In this document: positions 55,751 to 64,000 of the stretch, in pieces
Layout of the letters: each line of letters begins with the position of its first letter
Numbering within the stretch: position 1 is the stretch's first letter
Assembly (NCBI RefSeq): GCF_900078195.1
Contig: NZ_FJVE01000007.1
Location: forward strand, 930,001-994,000
Reading direction: 5' to 3'
Length of the DNA stretch: 64,000 bases
DNA from: Clostridium sp. Marseille-P299
Lineage (GTDB): Bacteria; Bacillota; Clostridia; Lachnospirales; Lachnospiraceae
Notes under the pieces: model-generated
Told to the model about the DNA's origin: nothing
Seen by the model: the letters and a program-made list of their open reading frames with translations, nothing else
Database searches by the model: none
Made by a program: the position numbers and the translations under genes

Positions 55751-57661
55751 TCAATCAGAGATCGATTGCCTATGAATTTCTTTTTTTCTTTTTTCCTGAT
55801 ACAATTGCTTATAAGATTGATCTAATAAATCGTCCATTTCATCTTTAGAAGAAATGGAACGAACACAAAAACCGCAGCTAATTTGAATTACATATTCCTT
55901 AGTAGTTAAGCGATTGTAGTTATCAATATATGTTCTAACCTTACTTCGTAAAAGCTTTGCCATTTCATTCGTATAATCGATTGCTAATACTTGAAATTGA
56001 TCACCACCTAATCTTGCGCATATAACTCCATCTTCTATTGAGTTTTCTAGCGCATGAGCTAATACTTGAATTGCAAAGTTTCCTTCCAGATGTCCATAAG
56101 TATCGTTTATTATTTTTAAACAATCTAAATCATAAATAGCAATCATTATATTACGATTTTCTAAAATTGCAGTTTGTATTAACTTTTGTGACATATGTTG
56201 CAAGCCTTGTGTGTTGTATAGTCCTGTAAGTTCATCTTTTAGATAGATATCCTCCAAACGTCCAACTAATAATCCCATATTTTTATTGTCGCATATATTT
56301 TTTAGCATACTATTTATGTTCATTAACCAAGAGATAAAAGAAAAGGAATAGCCTACTTTGTCATGGTGGTAGGAAAGAGCAACGTATCCAAAATTATTTT
56401 CACCAAAAAAGAGAGGAGTATATATGTAGGTGCAATCTTTTTCATAGATATAATTCGGTAAACAATTATGTTTTATAAACGTGCATTCGGGCAAACGTTT
56501 TCCATCCTTTAAAGCAAGTTTTAAAAGTATTGTGTTTGTATCAAAGCGTTCTTTTTCAGAATTTGTGAGTATACGTATATGCTTAGAAACTCTGTCCCAC
56601 CCCTCATAAAGGCATAAATAAAATTCTTTGCACTCTGGTAAATCAATTAAAAATTGTGCTAATATATCCATTCCTTGATCAATATCTGTAACATTATGAA
56701 GAGTGGAAGACATATGAATATGACTAACTAAGTGGTTTTCCAATGTATCGATACGCTGTTTTAAAATATGACTGTAGGAATGATTTTCTGCATTTTTAAT
56801 ACTGCAACCACAGGAACTAGCAATATGCGGCGAAGCATTTACAGTAAATAAAGGCTCTATCGTTTCACCATGAAAGACGCGAATTAATTGATTCATCGCG
56901 CTTTCGCCTAATTCTTCAATTGGAAATGTGACAGATGTAAGACTAGGCATGGTATTTTGACCAAATTCTAAGGTATCACATCCTGTAACTGCGATATCTT
57001 CTGGGACTTTCATTCCTCTAGCACGTAATTCTTCAATAACTGAAAGAGCGTATTCATCGTTATAGCATAAAATGGCATCAGGTCTTTGTTTTGTATTCAG
57101 GAAAAAAGTAACTGCTTTTGCTATTTGATTTTTAGTGTCCGTGCATTCATAAAAATGCTGATCACTTAGTGGTAAGTTCAGATTTTTAATTCCTCTTTGG
57201 TATGCGTGATAACGTAGGTTACTTAATTTAGGTTGTTCAATATTTCCTAAATAACAAATATGCCTATACTGATGTACCTTAGCTAGATGAGTCACAAGGT
57301 CTTCAAATGGATTGTTGTTTTCTAATATAATTCGTGGAAAGGGTGATGTTGATTGAGCAATGTCTATAATAGGGCAAGTAAATTGAGTTTCAAGTAACTT
57401 AGTAATTTCATCTTTTAAGGAAACTAGTCGATAGGTATCAGAAGCAAATATAATGCCTGTATAGTCATCCACATTTGGAATATGAAGAATTCCAAATTCA
57501 CCAAGGCCATAATCGCCTAAGTTTTCCCCCTCATTGGAAGAAAAGATTTCTACTAGATACCCGTACTCTGTGGCTTTATGTATAATTCCTTCGCAAAGCA
57601 TGCTCTGATATTCTCCATAGATATGAGAGATAAATACTCCGATTTTCTTTATCTGTTTCAT
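55751..57661 (-). CDS. Cytosolic LacI-type sensor domain fused to a degenerate GGDEF domain
   Basis: A 636-residue soluble protein. Residues about 5-275 form a periplasmic-binding-like domain of the LacI/GalR effector type (IGVFISHIYGEYQSML; PDAILCYNDEYALSVIEEL; PEDIAVTGCDTLEFG) without the DNA-binding helix-turn-helix. A GAF-like or helical spacer (about 300-455) precedes a GGDEF domain (LKDELTGLYN near 465; DLDCLKIINDTYGH; active site RLGGDQF). The active-site Glu of GGDEF is Gln here and no RxxD inhibitory site is evident, so cyclase activity is doubtful; GTP or c-di-GMP sensing is possible. GGAGGGAG precedes ATG 57661; a GTG at 57673 is inside the ribosome site. It probably reports intracellular sugar. 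Confidence 0.88.
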   Translation of the reverse strand: MKQIKKIGVFISHIYGEYQSMLCEGIIHKATEYGYLVEIFSSNEGENLGDYGLGEFGILHIPNVDDYTGIIFASDTYRLVSLKDEITKLLETQFTCPIIDIAQSTSPFPRIILENNNPFEDLVTHLAKVHQYRHICYLGNIEQPKLSNLRYHAYQRGIKNLNLPLSDQHFYECTDTKNQIAKAVTFFLNTKQRPDAILCYNDEYALSVIEELRARGMKVPEDIAVTGCDTLEFGQNTMPSLTSVTFPIEELGESAMNQLIRVFHGETIEPLFTVNASPHIASSCGCSIKNAENHSYSHILKQRIDTLENHLVSHIHMSSTLHNVTDIDQGMDILAQFLIDLPECKEFYLCLYEGWDRVSKHIRILTNSEKERFDTNTILLKLALKDGKRLPECTFIKHNCLPNYIYEKDCTYIYTPLFFGENNFGYVALSYHHDKVGYSFSFISWLMNINSMLKNICDNKNMGLLVGRLEDIYLKDELTGLYNTQGLQHMSQKLIQTAILENRNIMIAIYDLDCLKIINDTYGHLEGNFAIQVLAHALENSIEDGVICARLGGDQFQVLAIDYTNEMAKLLRSKVRTYIDNYNRLTTKEYVIQISCGFCVRSISSKDEMDDLLDQSYKQLYQEKRKKEIHRQSISD

Positions 57662-58238
57662 GACTCCCTCCACATAATTGTTAAAAATGTATAATAATTA
57701 CTTACTATTGTACACATTTATTGGTAAGAAAGCAATAAAACTATACAAGGATAATGATAATTTAATTACGATAACATACCAAAAGTACGAGAAGTATTTT
57801 AATATATACAATAATCAAAAAACACATAATAATGAGCAAATATGGTCATTATTACTATTTTTAGGGATTTATATTGAATCTTTTAGTGCTGTTTGCTATA
57901 CTGTTATTAGGAAATCTTTGCTTGTAATTGCGATATAGTAGAAAATAGTGTAATTTTTTGTTAAGCCTGTATAGTAACGATAATACAAACGATATAAGAA
58001 ATGACTTTGTTAAGAGACATCGAGTGTACGTACAAATAATAAGAGGGCATTGCAGAATGGAAAATTACTAGGAAGCGAGCTCTTTTTTTGTTGCTGTAAA
58101 GTTTAGGTTTATAGAATTAATGGAAATATAGTTAAATCCAAGGAAGTAGAAGTAAGGTTATGAGTAGTATAAGTAGACGGTGAATCTGCTTTGACTAATA
58201 TAAAATTTGGAGATTACGAAACATGGGAGGAGGAGAAG
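57662..58238. other. Gene-free divergent region before the AraC-type regulator
   Basis: About 577 bp, strongly AT-rich. A weak TTG-initiated frame (57678-57938) is rejected as coding. A possible rightward promoter is TTGTTA (57958-57963) with a poor -10 17 bp later. AAGAGGGC (58041-58048) can pair with GCTCTTTTTTT (58079-58089) as a leader hairpin with a T-run. No known riboswitch or T-box was recognised. Confidence 0.45.
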
Positions 58239-60563
58239 ATGAAGAAGAGCAAGGGGTTATTGCACTTAAACTATAAAGGAACTGTTTTTATATGCATGAT
58301 GATCATTATGTTAATTCCAACGATTATTTTAGGTGTTTTTTCTTACCATACCTATACGTCAGGAGTATCTGATAAGGTGTATTCTTCAACAAAATCAACT
58401 GTTTCTCAAGTAAAATCAAAGATAGATACAGCACTTGATAACATACGCAGAAGCTATGTCTATGAAACAGGTAGAGATGAGCTTAAGTGGCTAATAAATT
58501 CAGAAATTTCATATTCAGATTATTCCTATTTAAAAAGAGCGACAGATATTTTAGCTGGAACCAACTATTATTTGTCTTACATATCAGGATATACCTTCAT
58601 TAATTTTGATACCCAGTGGGTTCTTAGTAACCGAGGAATGTATCATTTTTTTGAAGCAAAAAATCAAGAAGAAATACAAGATATTTTCAATCAATATGAG
58701 GGAACTTTAACCAGGAGTTTTTGGTTGGATAACTCACTTATGCCTGAAACAAAATTAAGTCGTGAAGAGATTAAAATTAATGGTTTAAATTTGGTGATTA
58801 AAGCACCAACAATTAAAAAAAATCCAAATTGTCTTTTAATAATAAATATAGATATGGATTTTTTACAACGGAAATTAAGAGAAGATTTAGGTGGTGGAGA
58901 TATTACTGTACTAAATAATGAAGGTGATGTGGTTTATACAACCGATCTTACATTAGCTTCCTATGCGAAAAGTCATATGGAACTTCTTAAAGATTCAAAA
59001 AATATAAAGTTGGATAATGGTAAAAAATATAGTATTGCAACTGCACATTCAGGCGTTTTGAACTGGACATATTTAGTTAGCTATGATATGGAAGTGGTTA
59101 GTAGTGAAGGAGATACTATTATATATTTGACGTTATCGCTTTTGATTGGAATCATAGCAATGATGAGTATCTCCTTATTTATAACTAAAAAATTATATAA
59201 ACCGGTTTTTCTACTTACAGAACGTATCGGCAGTATGTCAACGAAAATACTAAAGAACGAGGCAAAACATGTAAACAAACGAAATGAATTTGATTATATC
59301 AATGAACGTATTGAAAGCTTAGTAGATAACCGTAACTTCTATGAGAATCTAGTAGTAAGTCAGCAACCACAGCTGGTTGAGTTATTTCAGATTCGTATGA
59401 TTCGTGGCAGTATTGATAAAGGGAAAATTTATAATTATGTAGAAAAGTTTCATATTCAAATTCAAAATTGTTATATGCTGATGTTGGGAGTTTTAACTAC
59501 AAAAGATAAAAAAGATTTATCAGAAGACACGAATTTAGATGCAATTCGAATGGATATGATTGATAGTCTGCCAAAAGAAATAAAAGACTTAACTTTTATT
59601 GCACCAATTAGTTATGAAAATAATTTTATACTTTCAGTCACTGGACAAACGTCGAAGGAACTAGAAGATAAAGTTTCAAATATATATCAAAAAATTGAAG
59701 AGTTTATCACTGAGAAGTATCATTTACATGTTAACGTTGGAGTCAGTCTTTCTCATAGTGGTTTAGAAGAATATAGAGTTGCTTATCATGAAAGTTTAGA
59801 GGCCATGAAAAATATTTTATTTATTGGCTCAATGCAAGATGCGACAGATTGTAATAGTATGTTATTTTATTCGGATATCAAAGAAAATAATAGTAGATAT
59901 TCCTATGACAGATTATCGGAGAAGAAATTAAAAGAAGCGATTGATACGAATAATATTGAGGAAGCATTTCTTATTATAGATGAATTTATTAATGGACTTA
60001 CCCAGAAAAATGTTATACAAAGTGATTGTTTTTTACATATTCAAAGATTTGTAATATCTGGTTTATTAATAGCAACCGATGCAGGTCTTTCGTTAGATGA
60101 TATATTTGAAGATAATTTAAAGGATAACATATTCCAGCAGATGAATAAAATTTACGATATGGCTAAGATGCGGACTTTTATAAAGAAAAAAGTAATAGAG
60201 CCTGTTATAGTAAAAATAAATGAAATTCGAATGAGTAAATCTTCAGAAACTATGCGAGATATCGAGGATTTAATTGAACAAAATGACGGAAATATAACCT
60301 TAGCAGAATGTGCCCAGCAATTAAATTACCATCCATCCTATATATGGAAGGTGACTAAGATGAAATACAATACCACTTTTACTGATTATGTTGGAAATTA
60401 TAAATTGGAAAAGGCGAAAAAACTTTTAATAGAAACCAATAAGAATATTTCAGATATTGCTGAAGAATTAAACTATACGAATTCTCAAAACTTTATTCGA
60501 TTTTTCAGTAAAATGGAAGGAACTACTCCAGGAAAGTATCGTCAACAACATAAAAAGAATTAA
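58239..60563 (+). CDS. Transmembrane AraC-family regulator
   Basis: A 774-residue one-component regulator. Transmembrane helix 1 lies at about 12-36, an extracellular sensor at about 40-290, helix 2 at about 292-314, a HAMP-like linker and a degenerate cyclase-like middle domain at about 370-640 and two AraC helix-turn-helix motifs at the C-terminus (about 675-774; LAECAQQLNYHPSYIWKV and ISDIAEELNYTNSQNFIRFFSK). It joins sensing outside the cell directly to DNA binding. It lies upstream of the LplB/LplC transporter and likely controls it. The start is ATG 58239 behind GGGAGGAGGAG; an upstream TTG frame is ignored. Confidence 0.88.
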   Translation: MKKSKGLLHLNYKGTVFICMMIIMLIPTIILGVFSYHTYTSGVSDKVYSSTKSTVSQVKSKIDTALDNIRRSYVYETGRDELKWLINSEISYSDYSYLKRATDILAGTNYYLSYISGYTFINFDTQWVLSNRGMYHFFEAKNQEEIQDIFNQYEGTLTRSFWLDNSLMPETKLSREEIKINGLNLVIKAPTIKKNPNCLLIINIDMDFLQRKLREDLGGGDITVLNNEGDVVYTTDLTLASYAKSHMELLKDSKNIKLDNGKKYSIATAHSGVLNWTYLVSYDMEVVSSEGDTIIYLTLSLLIGIIAMMSISLFITKKLYKPVFLLTERIGSMSTKILKNEAKHVNKRNEFDYINERIESLVDNRNFYENLVVSQQPQLVELFQIRMIRGSIDKGKIYNYVEKFHIQIQNCYMLMLGVLTTKDKKDLSEDTNLDAIRMDMIDSLPKEIKDLTFIAPISYENNFILSVTGQTSKELEDKVSNIYQKIEEFITEKYHLHVNVGVSLSHSGLEEYRVAYHESLEAMKNILFIGSMQDATDCNSMLFYSDIKENNSRYSYDRLSEKKLKEAIDTNNIEEAFLIIDEFINGLTQKNVIQSDCFLHIQRFVISGLLIATDAGLSLDDIFEDNLKDNIFQQMNKIYDMAKMRTFIKKKVIEPVIVKINEIRMSKSSETMRDIEDLIEQNDGNITLAECAQQLNYHPSYIWKVTKMKYNTTFTDYVGNYKLEKAKKLLIETNKNISDIAEELNYTNSQNFIRFFSKMEGTTPGKYRQQHKKN

Positions 60564-60733
60564 TTTACTAAGAATTATCCTCACTTTCACGATCGGGGGT
60601 ATAGAGCAACCAGTGTAAGCGGATTATGAATATCATTTTGTCTAAAATAAGCTTTTACAAATAGCAATCTAAAATGTGTGTGCGCGTGTTCTTTGTTTTG
60701 TGACCACATGAAAGGAGCTATATGTAGGAGCTT

Positions 60734-60783
60734 TTTTTAAATGATAGGACAAAGCATTTTTGCTTTGTCCTATCATTTAAAAA
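60734..60783. repeat. 23-bp perfect inverted repeat with 4-nt loop
   Basis: Left arm 60734-60756 (ending GATAGGACAAAGCA) and right arm 60761-60783 (starting TGCTTTGTCCTATC) are exact complements around TTTT. With flanking A and T runs it could act as a terminator on either strand for the AraC-type gene or as a mobile palindrome. Confidence 0.85.
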
Positions 60784-60816
60784 TCGCTCCGTTAAGGATA
60801 CGCAGCTGCGCGCGCG

Positions 60817-60879
60817 GAACAAAAGGTGTGCTATATCAGTATTTGCTCGCGAGAGTGTGCGAAGCACACTTTTGTTCTG
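60817..60879. repeat. Competing stem-loops, similar to the IS91-like element end
   Basis: GAACAAAAGGTGTGCT (60817-60832) can pair with AGCACACTTTTGTTC (60863-60877). Alternatively, AGTGTGC (60854-60860), loop GAA, GCACACT (60864-60870) forms a compact hairpin followed by TTTGTTCTG. The compact form and its tail match the hairpin at 4341-4364. Confidence 0.7.
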
Positions 60880-61123
60880 ATAGGAAATAAAAGCAGAGAG
60901 CTTCGTTCTAATCATCTAATTCCGGTTTAGTTATATGGTCAATAAAATGATTATAAATTACAAAATTAACAAAAATAACAATAAAAATATAGGTTATATA
61001 TGCAATTAACACAAAAGGATAGAAAATGATTATTGATGTAATTGCATTTGAGAAGTATTATTGCACTATAAAGTTACTAAAAAAAGTTTTGTAAAAGACA
61101 AAATGCATAAAAGGAGGAGGCTT

Positions 61124-62110
61124 ATGAAAAAAGCAAAACAAGAAGCTCTTGTACCTATTCCATTTAGAAAGCGAAACAAAAATGCAACAAATGTAGCAAT
61201 AAAAAAAGAAAGTTTGTTTCGATATATAATGCATCATAAATGGTTATATATCATGCTGCTACCTGGATTACTGTACTTCTTAATTTTTCGTTATATACCA
61301 ATGGGAGGTATAGTAATTGCGTTTCAACAGTACAGCCCATTTCAAGGAATCACAGGAAGTAAGTGGGTGGGGCTTACACATTTTAAATCATTTTTTGCAA
61401 ATCAAGATTTTATGATGATTTTAAAAAATACATTGGGGATTTCTATTTTAAATTTAGTATTTTATTTTCCGGCACCGATTATCTTAGCGTTATTATTAAA
61501 TGAATTGCGATCACAAAAATTTAAAAAGACTGCGCAAACCTTTATCTATATACCACATTTTGTTTCTTGGGTTATCGTAGCCAGTCTTACATATCAGCTT
61601 TTTAACATATCAGATGGTGTTGTTAATATGATTATAAAATCAATTACTGGAAATACAATTGATATTTTATCAAAACCAAAATATTTTAAGGGATTAATTT
61701 TGGGGCAGAGCATCTGGAAGGAATCTGGTTATGGGACAATTATATTCCTTGCAGCTTTGGCTGGTGTTGATACTCAATTGTATGAGGCTGCAAGAGTTGA
61801 TGGTGCAGGAAGATGGAGACTTATGTGGCATATCACATTACCTGCAATCAAAGGTACTATTATCATGATGTTAATCCTTCGCGTAGGTTCACTTTTAAAT
61901 ACTGGTTATGAACAAATTTTCTTAATGGAAAATGATTTAAATCGTTCAGCAGCAGAAGTGTTCGATACTTACATTTACAAAAAAGGTATCATTAACGCGC
62001 AATATTCATTCAGTACGGCGGCGGGGTTATTTAAGTCCATTGTAGGTCTGATCATGGTTTTAGGCTCTAATAAGTTAGCGAAAAAATTTGGTGAACAAGG
62101 AATCTATTAG
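61124..62110 (+). CDS. Sugar ABC transporter permease, LplB type (system 4)
   Basis: A 328-residue permease. A long basic N-terminus (about 40 residues) precedes six helices, with PGLLYFLIFRYIPMGGIVIAF-type first-helix and loop sequence. The EAA loop is YEAARVDGAGRWRLMWHITLPAI (about residues 220-242). AAGGAGGAGG precedes ATG 61124; an upstream TTG frame (61061) is ignored. It forms an operon with the next permease (16 bp gap) and the binding protein. The AraC-type membrane regulator upstream is the probable activator. Confidence 0.9.
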   Translation: MKKAKQEALVPIPFRKRNKNATNVAIKKESLFRYIMHHKWLYIMLLPGLLYFLIFRYIPMGGIVIAFQQYSPFQGITGSKWVGLTHFKSFFANQDFMMILKNTLGISILNLVFYFPAPIILALLLNELRSQKFKKTAQTFIYIPHFVSWVIVASLTYQLFNISDGVVNMIIKSITGNTIDILSKPKYFKGLILGQSIWKESGYGTIIFLAALAGVDTQLYEAARVDGAGRWRLMWHITLPAIKGTIIMMLILRVGSLLNTGYEQIFLMENDLNRSAAEVFDTYIYKKGIINAQYSFSTAAGLFKSIVGLIMVLGSNKLAKKFGEQGIY

Positions 62111-62126
62111 AAGGGGGATGAGCTAT

Positions 62127-63017
62127 ATGACGGCGGCACATAACAAAATTAAAAGAAGCGCCAGCGATCAAGCAACACAAGTACTAATTTATATTATCAT
62201 TGGTTTGATAGCATTGGCTACATTGTTACCCTTTTTATATGTAGTAGCAGGTTCCTTTGCAACGGAAAAAGAGTTAACAGAGCGAGCGTTTTTTATCATA
62301 CCAAGAGAAATTTCATTCAATGCTTACCAATACATTGCACAAACAGGTGAAATTTTTCGAGGACTTAAAAATTCTTTAATTCTTACGATATTAGGTACGT
62401 TCGTTAATATGTTTTTCACAACAACCTTTGCATATCCACTTTCAAAATCACAACTAAGAGGAAGAAATGCAATATTGAACTTTGTAATTATCACGATGCT
62501 ATTTTCAGGTGGTATGATACCCACTTACATTTTAATGGGAACTTTAAAATTAAAGGATTCATTTTTCGGTTTGGTGTTAATGGGTGCAATTAGCCCATTT
62601 AATATGATCATTGTTAAGAATTTCTTTCAAGAGCTACCAAGAGAACTTGATGAAGCAGCAAGAATCGATGGATGCTCCGAGATTCGTATTTTCGCAAAGA
62701 TAGCACTACCATTATCAAAACCAGTACTTGCTTCGATTTCCTTGTTTTATGGAGTGGGCCATTGGAACGATTATTTTAATGCAATGATTTATTTAAAGCC
62801 ACACAAAGAAACAGTACAAATTGTACTACGCCGAATTATTTTGTTGGCACAAGGAATACAAACAGATTTAATTAATTTTGATGCAATGGGAGCACCACCG
62901 GATAAAGCAGTTAAGATGGCAGCAACAGTTGTTGCAACAGTTCCAATATTAATGGTCTATCCATTTGTTCAAAAATATTTTGCTCAAGGTGTTATGGTTG
63001 GAGCTGTAAAAGGTTGA
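62127..63017 (+). CDS. Sugar ABC transporter permease, LplC/YtcP type (system 4)
   Basis: A 296-residue permease with six helices. The EAA loop is LDEAARIDGCSEIRIFAKIALPL (about residues 173-195), and the tail QGVMVGAVKG is characteristic. AAGGGGG at 62111-62117 is best spaced for ATG 62127; ATG 62118 lies too close. It is the partner of the upstream permease. The binding protein follows after 104 bp. Confidence 0.88.
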   Translation: MTAAHNKIKRSASDQATQVLIYIIIGLIALATLLPFLYVVAGSFATEKELTERAFFIIPREISFNAYQYIAQTGEIFRGLKNSLILTILGTFVNMFFTTTFAYPLSKSQLRGRNAILNFVIITMLFSGGMIPTYILMGTLKLKDSFFGLVLMGAISPFNMIIVKNFFQELPRELDEAARIDGCSEIRIFAKIALPLSKPVLASISLFYGVGHWNDYFNAMIYLKPHKETVQIVLRRIILLAQGIQTDLINFDAMGAPPDKAVKMAATVVATVPILMVYPFVQKYFAQGVMVGAVKG

Positions 63018-63121
63018 TAAAAAAATTATCGTTACATACCCAATTACATAGTTAGCAATATCTCAGCTGCAAGGTATATTGCAATGAGTCAAAAATAAAT
63101 CATTTTTAAGGAGGATGTATT

Positions 63122-64000
63122 ATGAGAAAAAGAAGCTTAAAAAAGGTAGTAGCATTACTTATGATTACTACTATGGTAGGAGCCACATTTAGTGGTTGTA
63201 AAAGTAAGAGCGCATCCAATGAAGTTGGAAGTAATGGGGACAAAAAAACAGAAATTACGATGATGACATTTGACTATGAAGGCAGTCCTTTATCTGGGGA
63301 ATATGCTGCAGAAGTTGTTCAGAAAATGGAAGATTATACAAATACAAAAGTTAAGTTTGATTGGGTACCAAGTGATAATTATGAGGAAAAATTGACCCTT
63401 GCATTAGCAGATCCAGATAGTATGCCTATGATAATGGCAGTAGGAAGTATGACTGGTGTTATTGTTAGCTCTGCAGAAGCAGGTGCATTCTGGGATTTAA
63501 GTGAGTTTATAAATGATTCAGAATCCTATCCAAATTTATCCCAAGCAAATGAAAATGTAAATAAATCACTTACTGTTGGTGGAAAACTTATAGGATTATA
63601 TAGAGCAAGACCAATCGGAAGAAATGGTTTTGGATATCGTAAAGACTGGGCAGACAAATTAGGAATTAGTGAGCCTAAAACCCTCGATGAATTTTATGAT
63701 ATGATGTATAAATTCACTTATAATGATCCAGATGGAAATGGTAAGGATGACACTTATGGAGTTGCATTATGTAAATATACTGGACCATTTGATATTATGC
63801 AGACATGGTTTGGTGTAGGCAATGGGTGGGTAGAAAAAGATGGTGATTTAGTGCCAGTTCATCAGACAGCAGAATATATGGAAGCACTTAATTGGTTCAA
63901 AAAGATGTATGATGATGGCTTAGTATATAAAGATTGGGCAGTTAGAGATACTGCAACTTGGTCTGATTCTGTTAAAAATGGTGAATGTGGTATCTACATC
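63122..64000 (+). CDS. Sugar-binding lipoprotein (system 4), truncated by the window end
   Basis: The frame is open from ATG 63122 to base 64000 (293 codons) without a stop. TAAGGAGGAT precedes the ATG. The signal peptide ends in lipobox FSGC (Cys about residue 26). It is an LplA-like binding protein (ITMMTFDYEGSPLSGEYAAEV; FGYRKDWADKLG near 180). A DPDGNGKDDTYG segment (about 202-213) looks like a calcium-binding EF-hand-type loop, common in this family. It completes the LplB-LplC-LplA order of the operon. Confidence 0.9.
   Translation, partial: MRKRSLKKVVALLMITTMVGATFSGCKSKSASNEVGSNGDKKTEITMMTFDYEGSPLSGEYAAEVVQKMEDYTNTKVKFDWVPSDNYEEKLTLALADPDSMPMIMAVGSMTGVIVSSAEAGAFWDLSEFINDSESYPNLSQANENVNKSLTVGGKLIGLYRARPIGRNGFGYRKDWADKLGISEPKTLDEFYDMMYKFTYNDPDGNGKDDTYGVALCKYTGPFDIMQTWFGVGNGWVEKDGDLVPVHQTAEYMEALNWFKKMYDDGLVYKDWAVRDTATWSDSVKNGECGIYI

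Larger units (their letters stand above)
60564..61123. other. 560-bp palindrome-rich intergenic region
   Basis: There is no gene. It carries a 23-bp perfect inverted repeat (60734-60783), a second set of competing stems (60817-60877) and GC-rich palindromes (CTCGCGAG, GCGCGCGC) that stand out from the AT-rich surroundings. Promoter and leader of the downstream transporter operon must lie here, but no clear promoter was recognised between 60900 and 61110. Confidence 0.6.

Noticed and set aside
57678..57938. 86-codon plus-strand frame
   Set aside because: TTG start without a ribosome site, Asn/Tyr/Ile-rich composition of non-coding AT-rich DNA, and no recognisable family.
57940..58238. Riboswitch or T-box leader
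   Set aside because: Only a weak hairpin with a T-run is visible; no T-box, known aptamer core or specifier loop was found.
60718..60915. 65-codon minus-strand frame
   Set aside because: It runs through perfect palindromes and lacks a ribosome site.

Overview
The window is AT-rich, densely packed DNA from a low-GC Firmicute. Strong AGGAGG-type ribosome sites, many CUT1-type sugar ABC transporters, YesM/YesN-type two-component systems, GH94-type phosphorylases and CotA-like oxidases suggest a spore-forming, polysaccharide-degrading clostridium of the Lachnospiraceae. Lachnoclostridium phytofermentans is my best guess, from general knowledge and not from any search. No rRNA, tRNA or CRISPR array was seen.

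Layout. 1-2919: the 3' part of a hybrid histidine kinase, then a response regulator with a BTAD-type output domain. 3036-4370: an IS91-like (HUH/Y2) element. 4447-8586: a 1379-residue LPKTG-anchored modular surface protein. 8745-13070: a DUF6933-like protein, a CotA-like laccase, a tRNA-dihydrouridine synthase and a lipoprotein-like or membrane-anchored alpha/beta hydrolase. 13169-22570: a DUF624 membrane protein, an LplB/LplC/solute-binding-protein sugar transporter, a cytosolic esterase, and a YesN/YesM pair whose kinase gene has an in-frame stop codon. 22763-25330: a broken GNAT acetyltransferase, a small unknown gene and a membrane diguanylate cyclase. 25588-29268: a 1226-residue multicopper oxidase with three repeated segments, in which the copper motifs occur in permuted order. 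29387-32430: DegV, two small proteins, and a flavin reductase/MerR pair with MerR-type promoters.

32607-53857 is the core carbohydrate region. A CUT1 transporter (binding protein and two permeases) is followed by two large intracellular phosphorylases (a GH94 enzyme of 902 residues and a GH94/GH149/GH161-like enzyme of 1033 residues) and an intracellular GH30 glycosidase. A second CUT1 transporter comes next, then a stand-alone binding protein, a YesM-type kinase and a YesN-type regulator. The simplest reading is import of beta-gluco-oligosaccharides followed by phosphorolysis in the cytoplasm. A beta-1,3/1,6-glucan such as laminarin is an attractive but unproven substrate. The regulator is interrupted by an IS1380-family element at 51217-52884. 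A second, inverted copy lies at 54055-55722, and each copy has its own 5-bp target duplication.

55751-64000 carries a sugar-sensor (LacI-type domain) fused to a degenerate GGDEF domain, a transmembrane AraC-type regulator, a 560-bp palindrome-rich gap, and a third LplB/LplC/binding-protein transporter whose last gene runs off the window.

Four genes show decay or disruption: the kinase with an internal stop, the GNAT with an internal deletion, the IS-split regulator, and possibly the first kinase, where the usual phospho-acceptor His reads as Tyr. Start codons were moved from the longest reading frame to the ATG behind the best ribosome site wherever the two disagreed.
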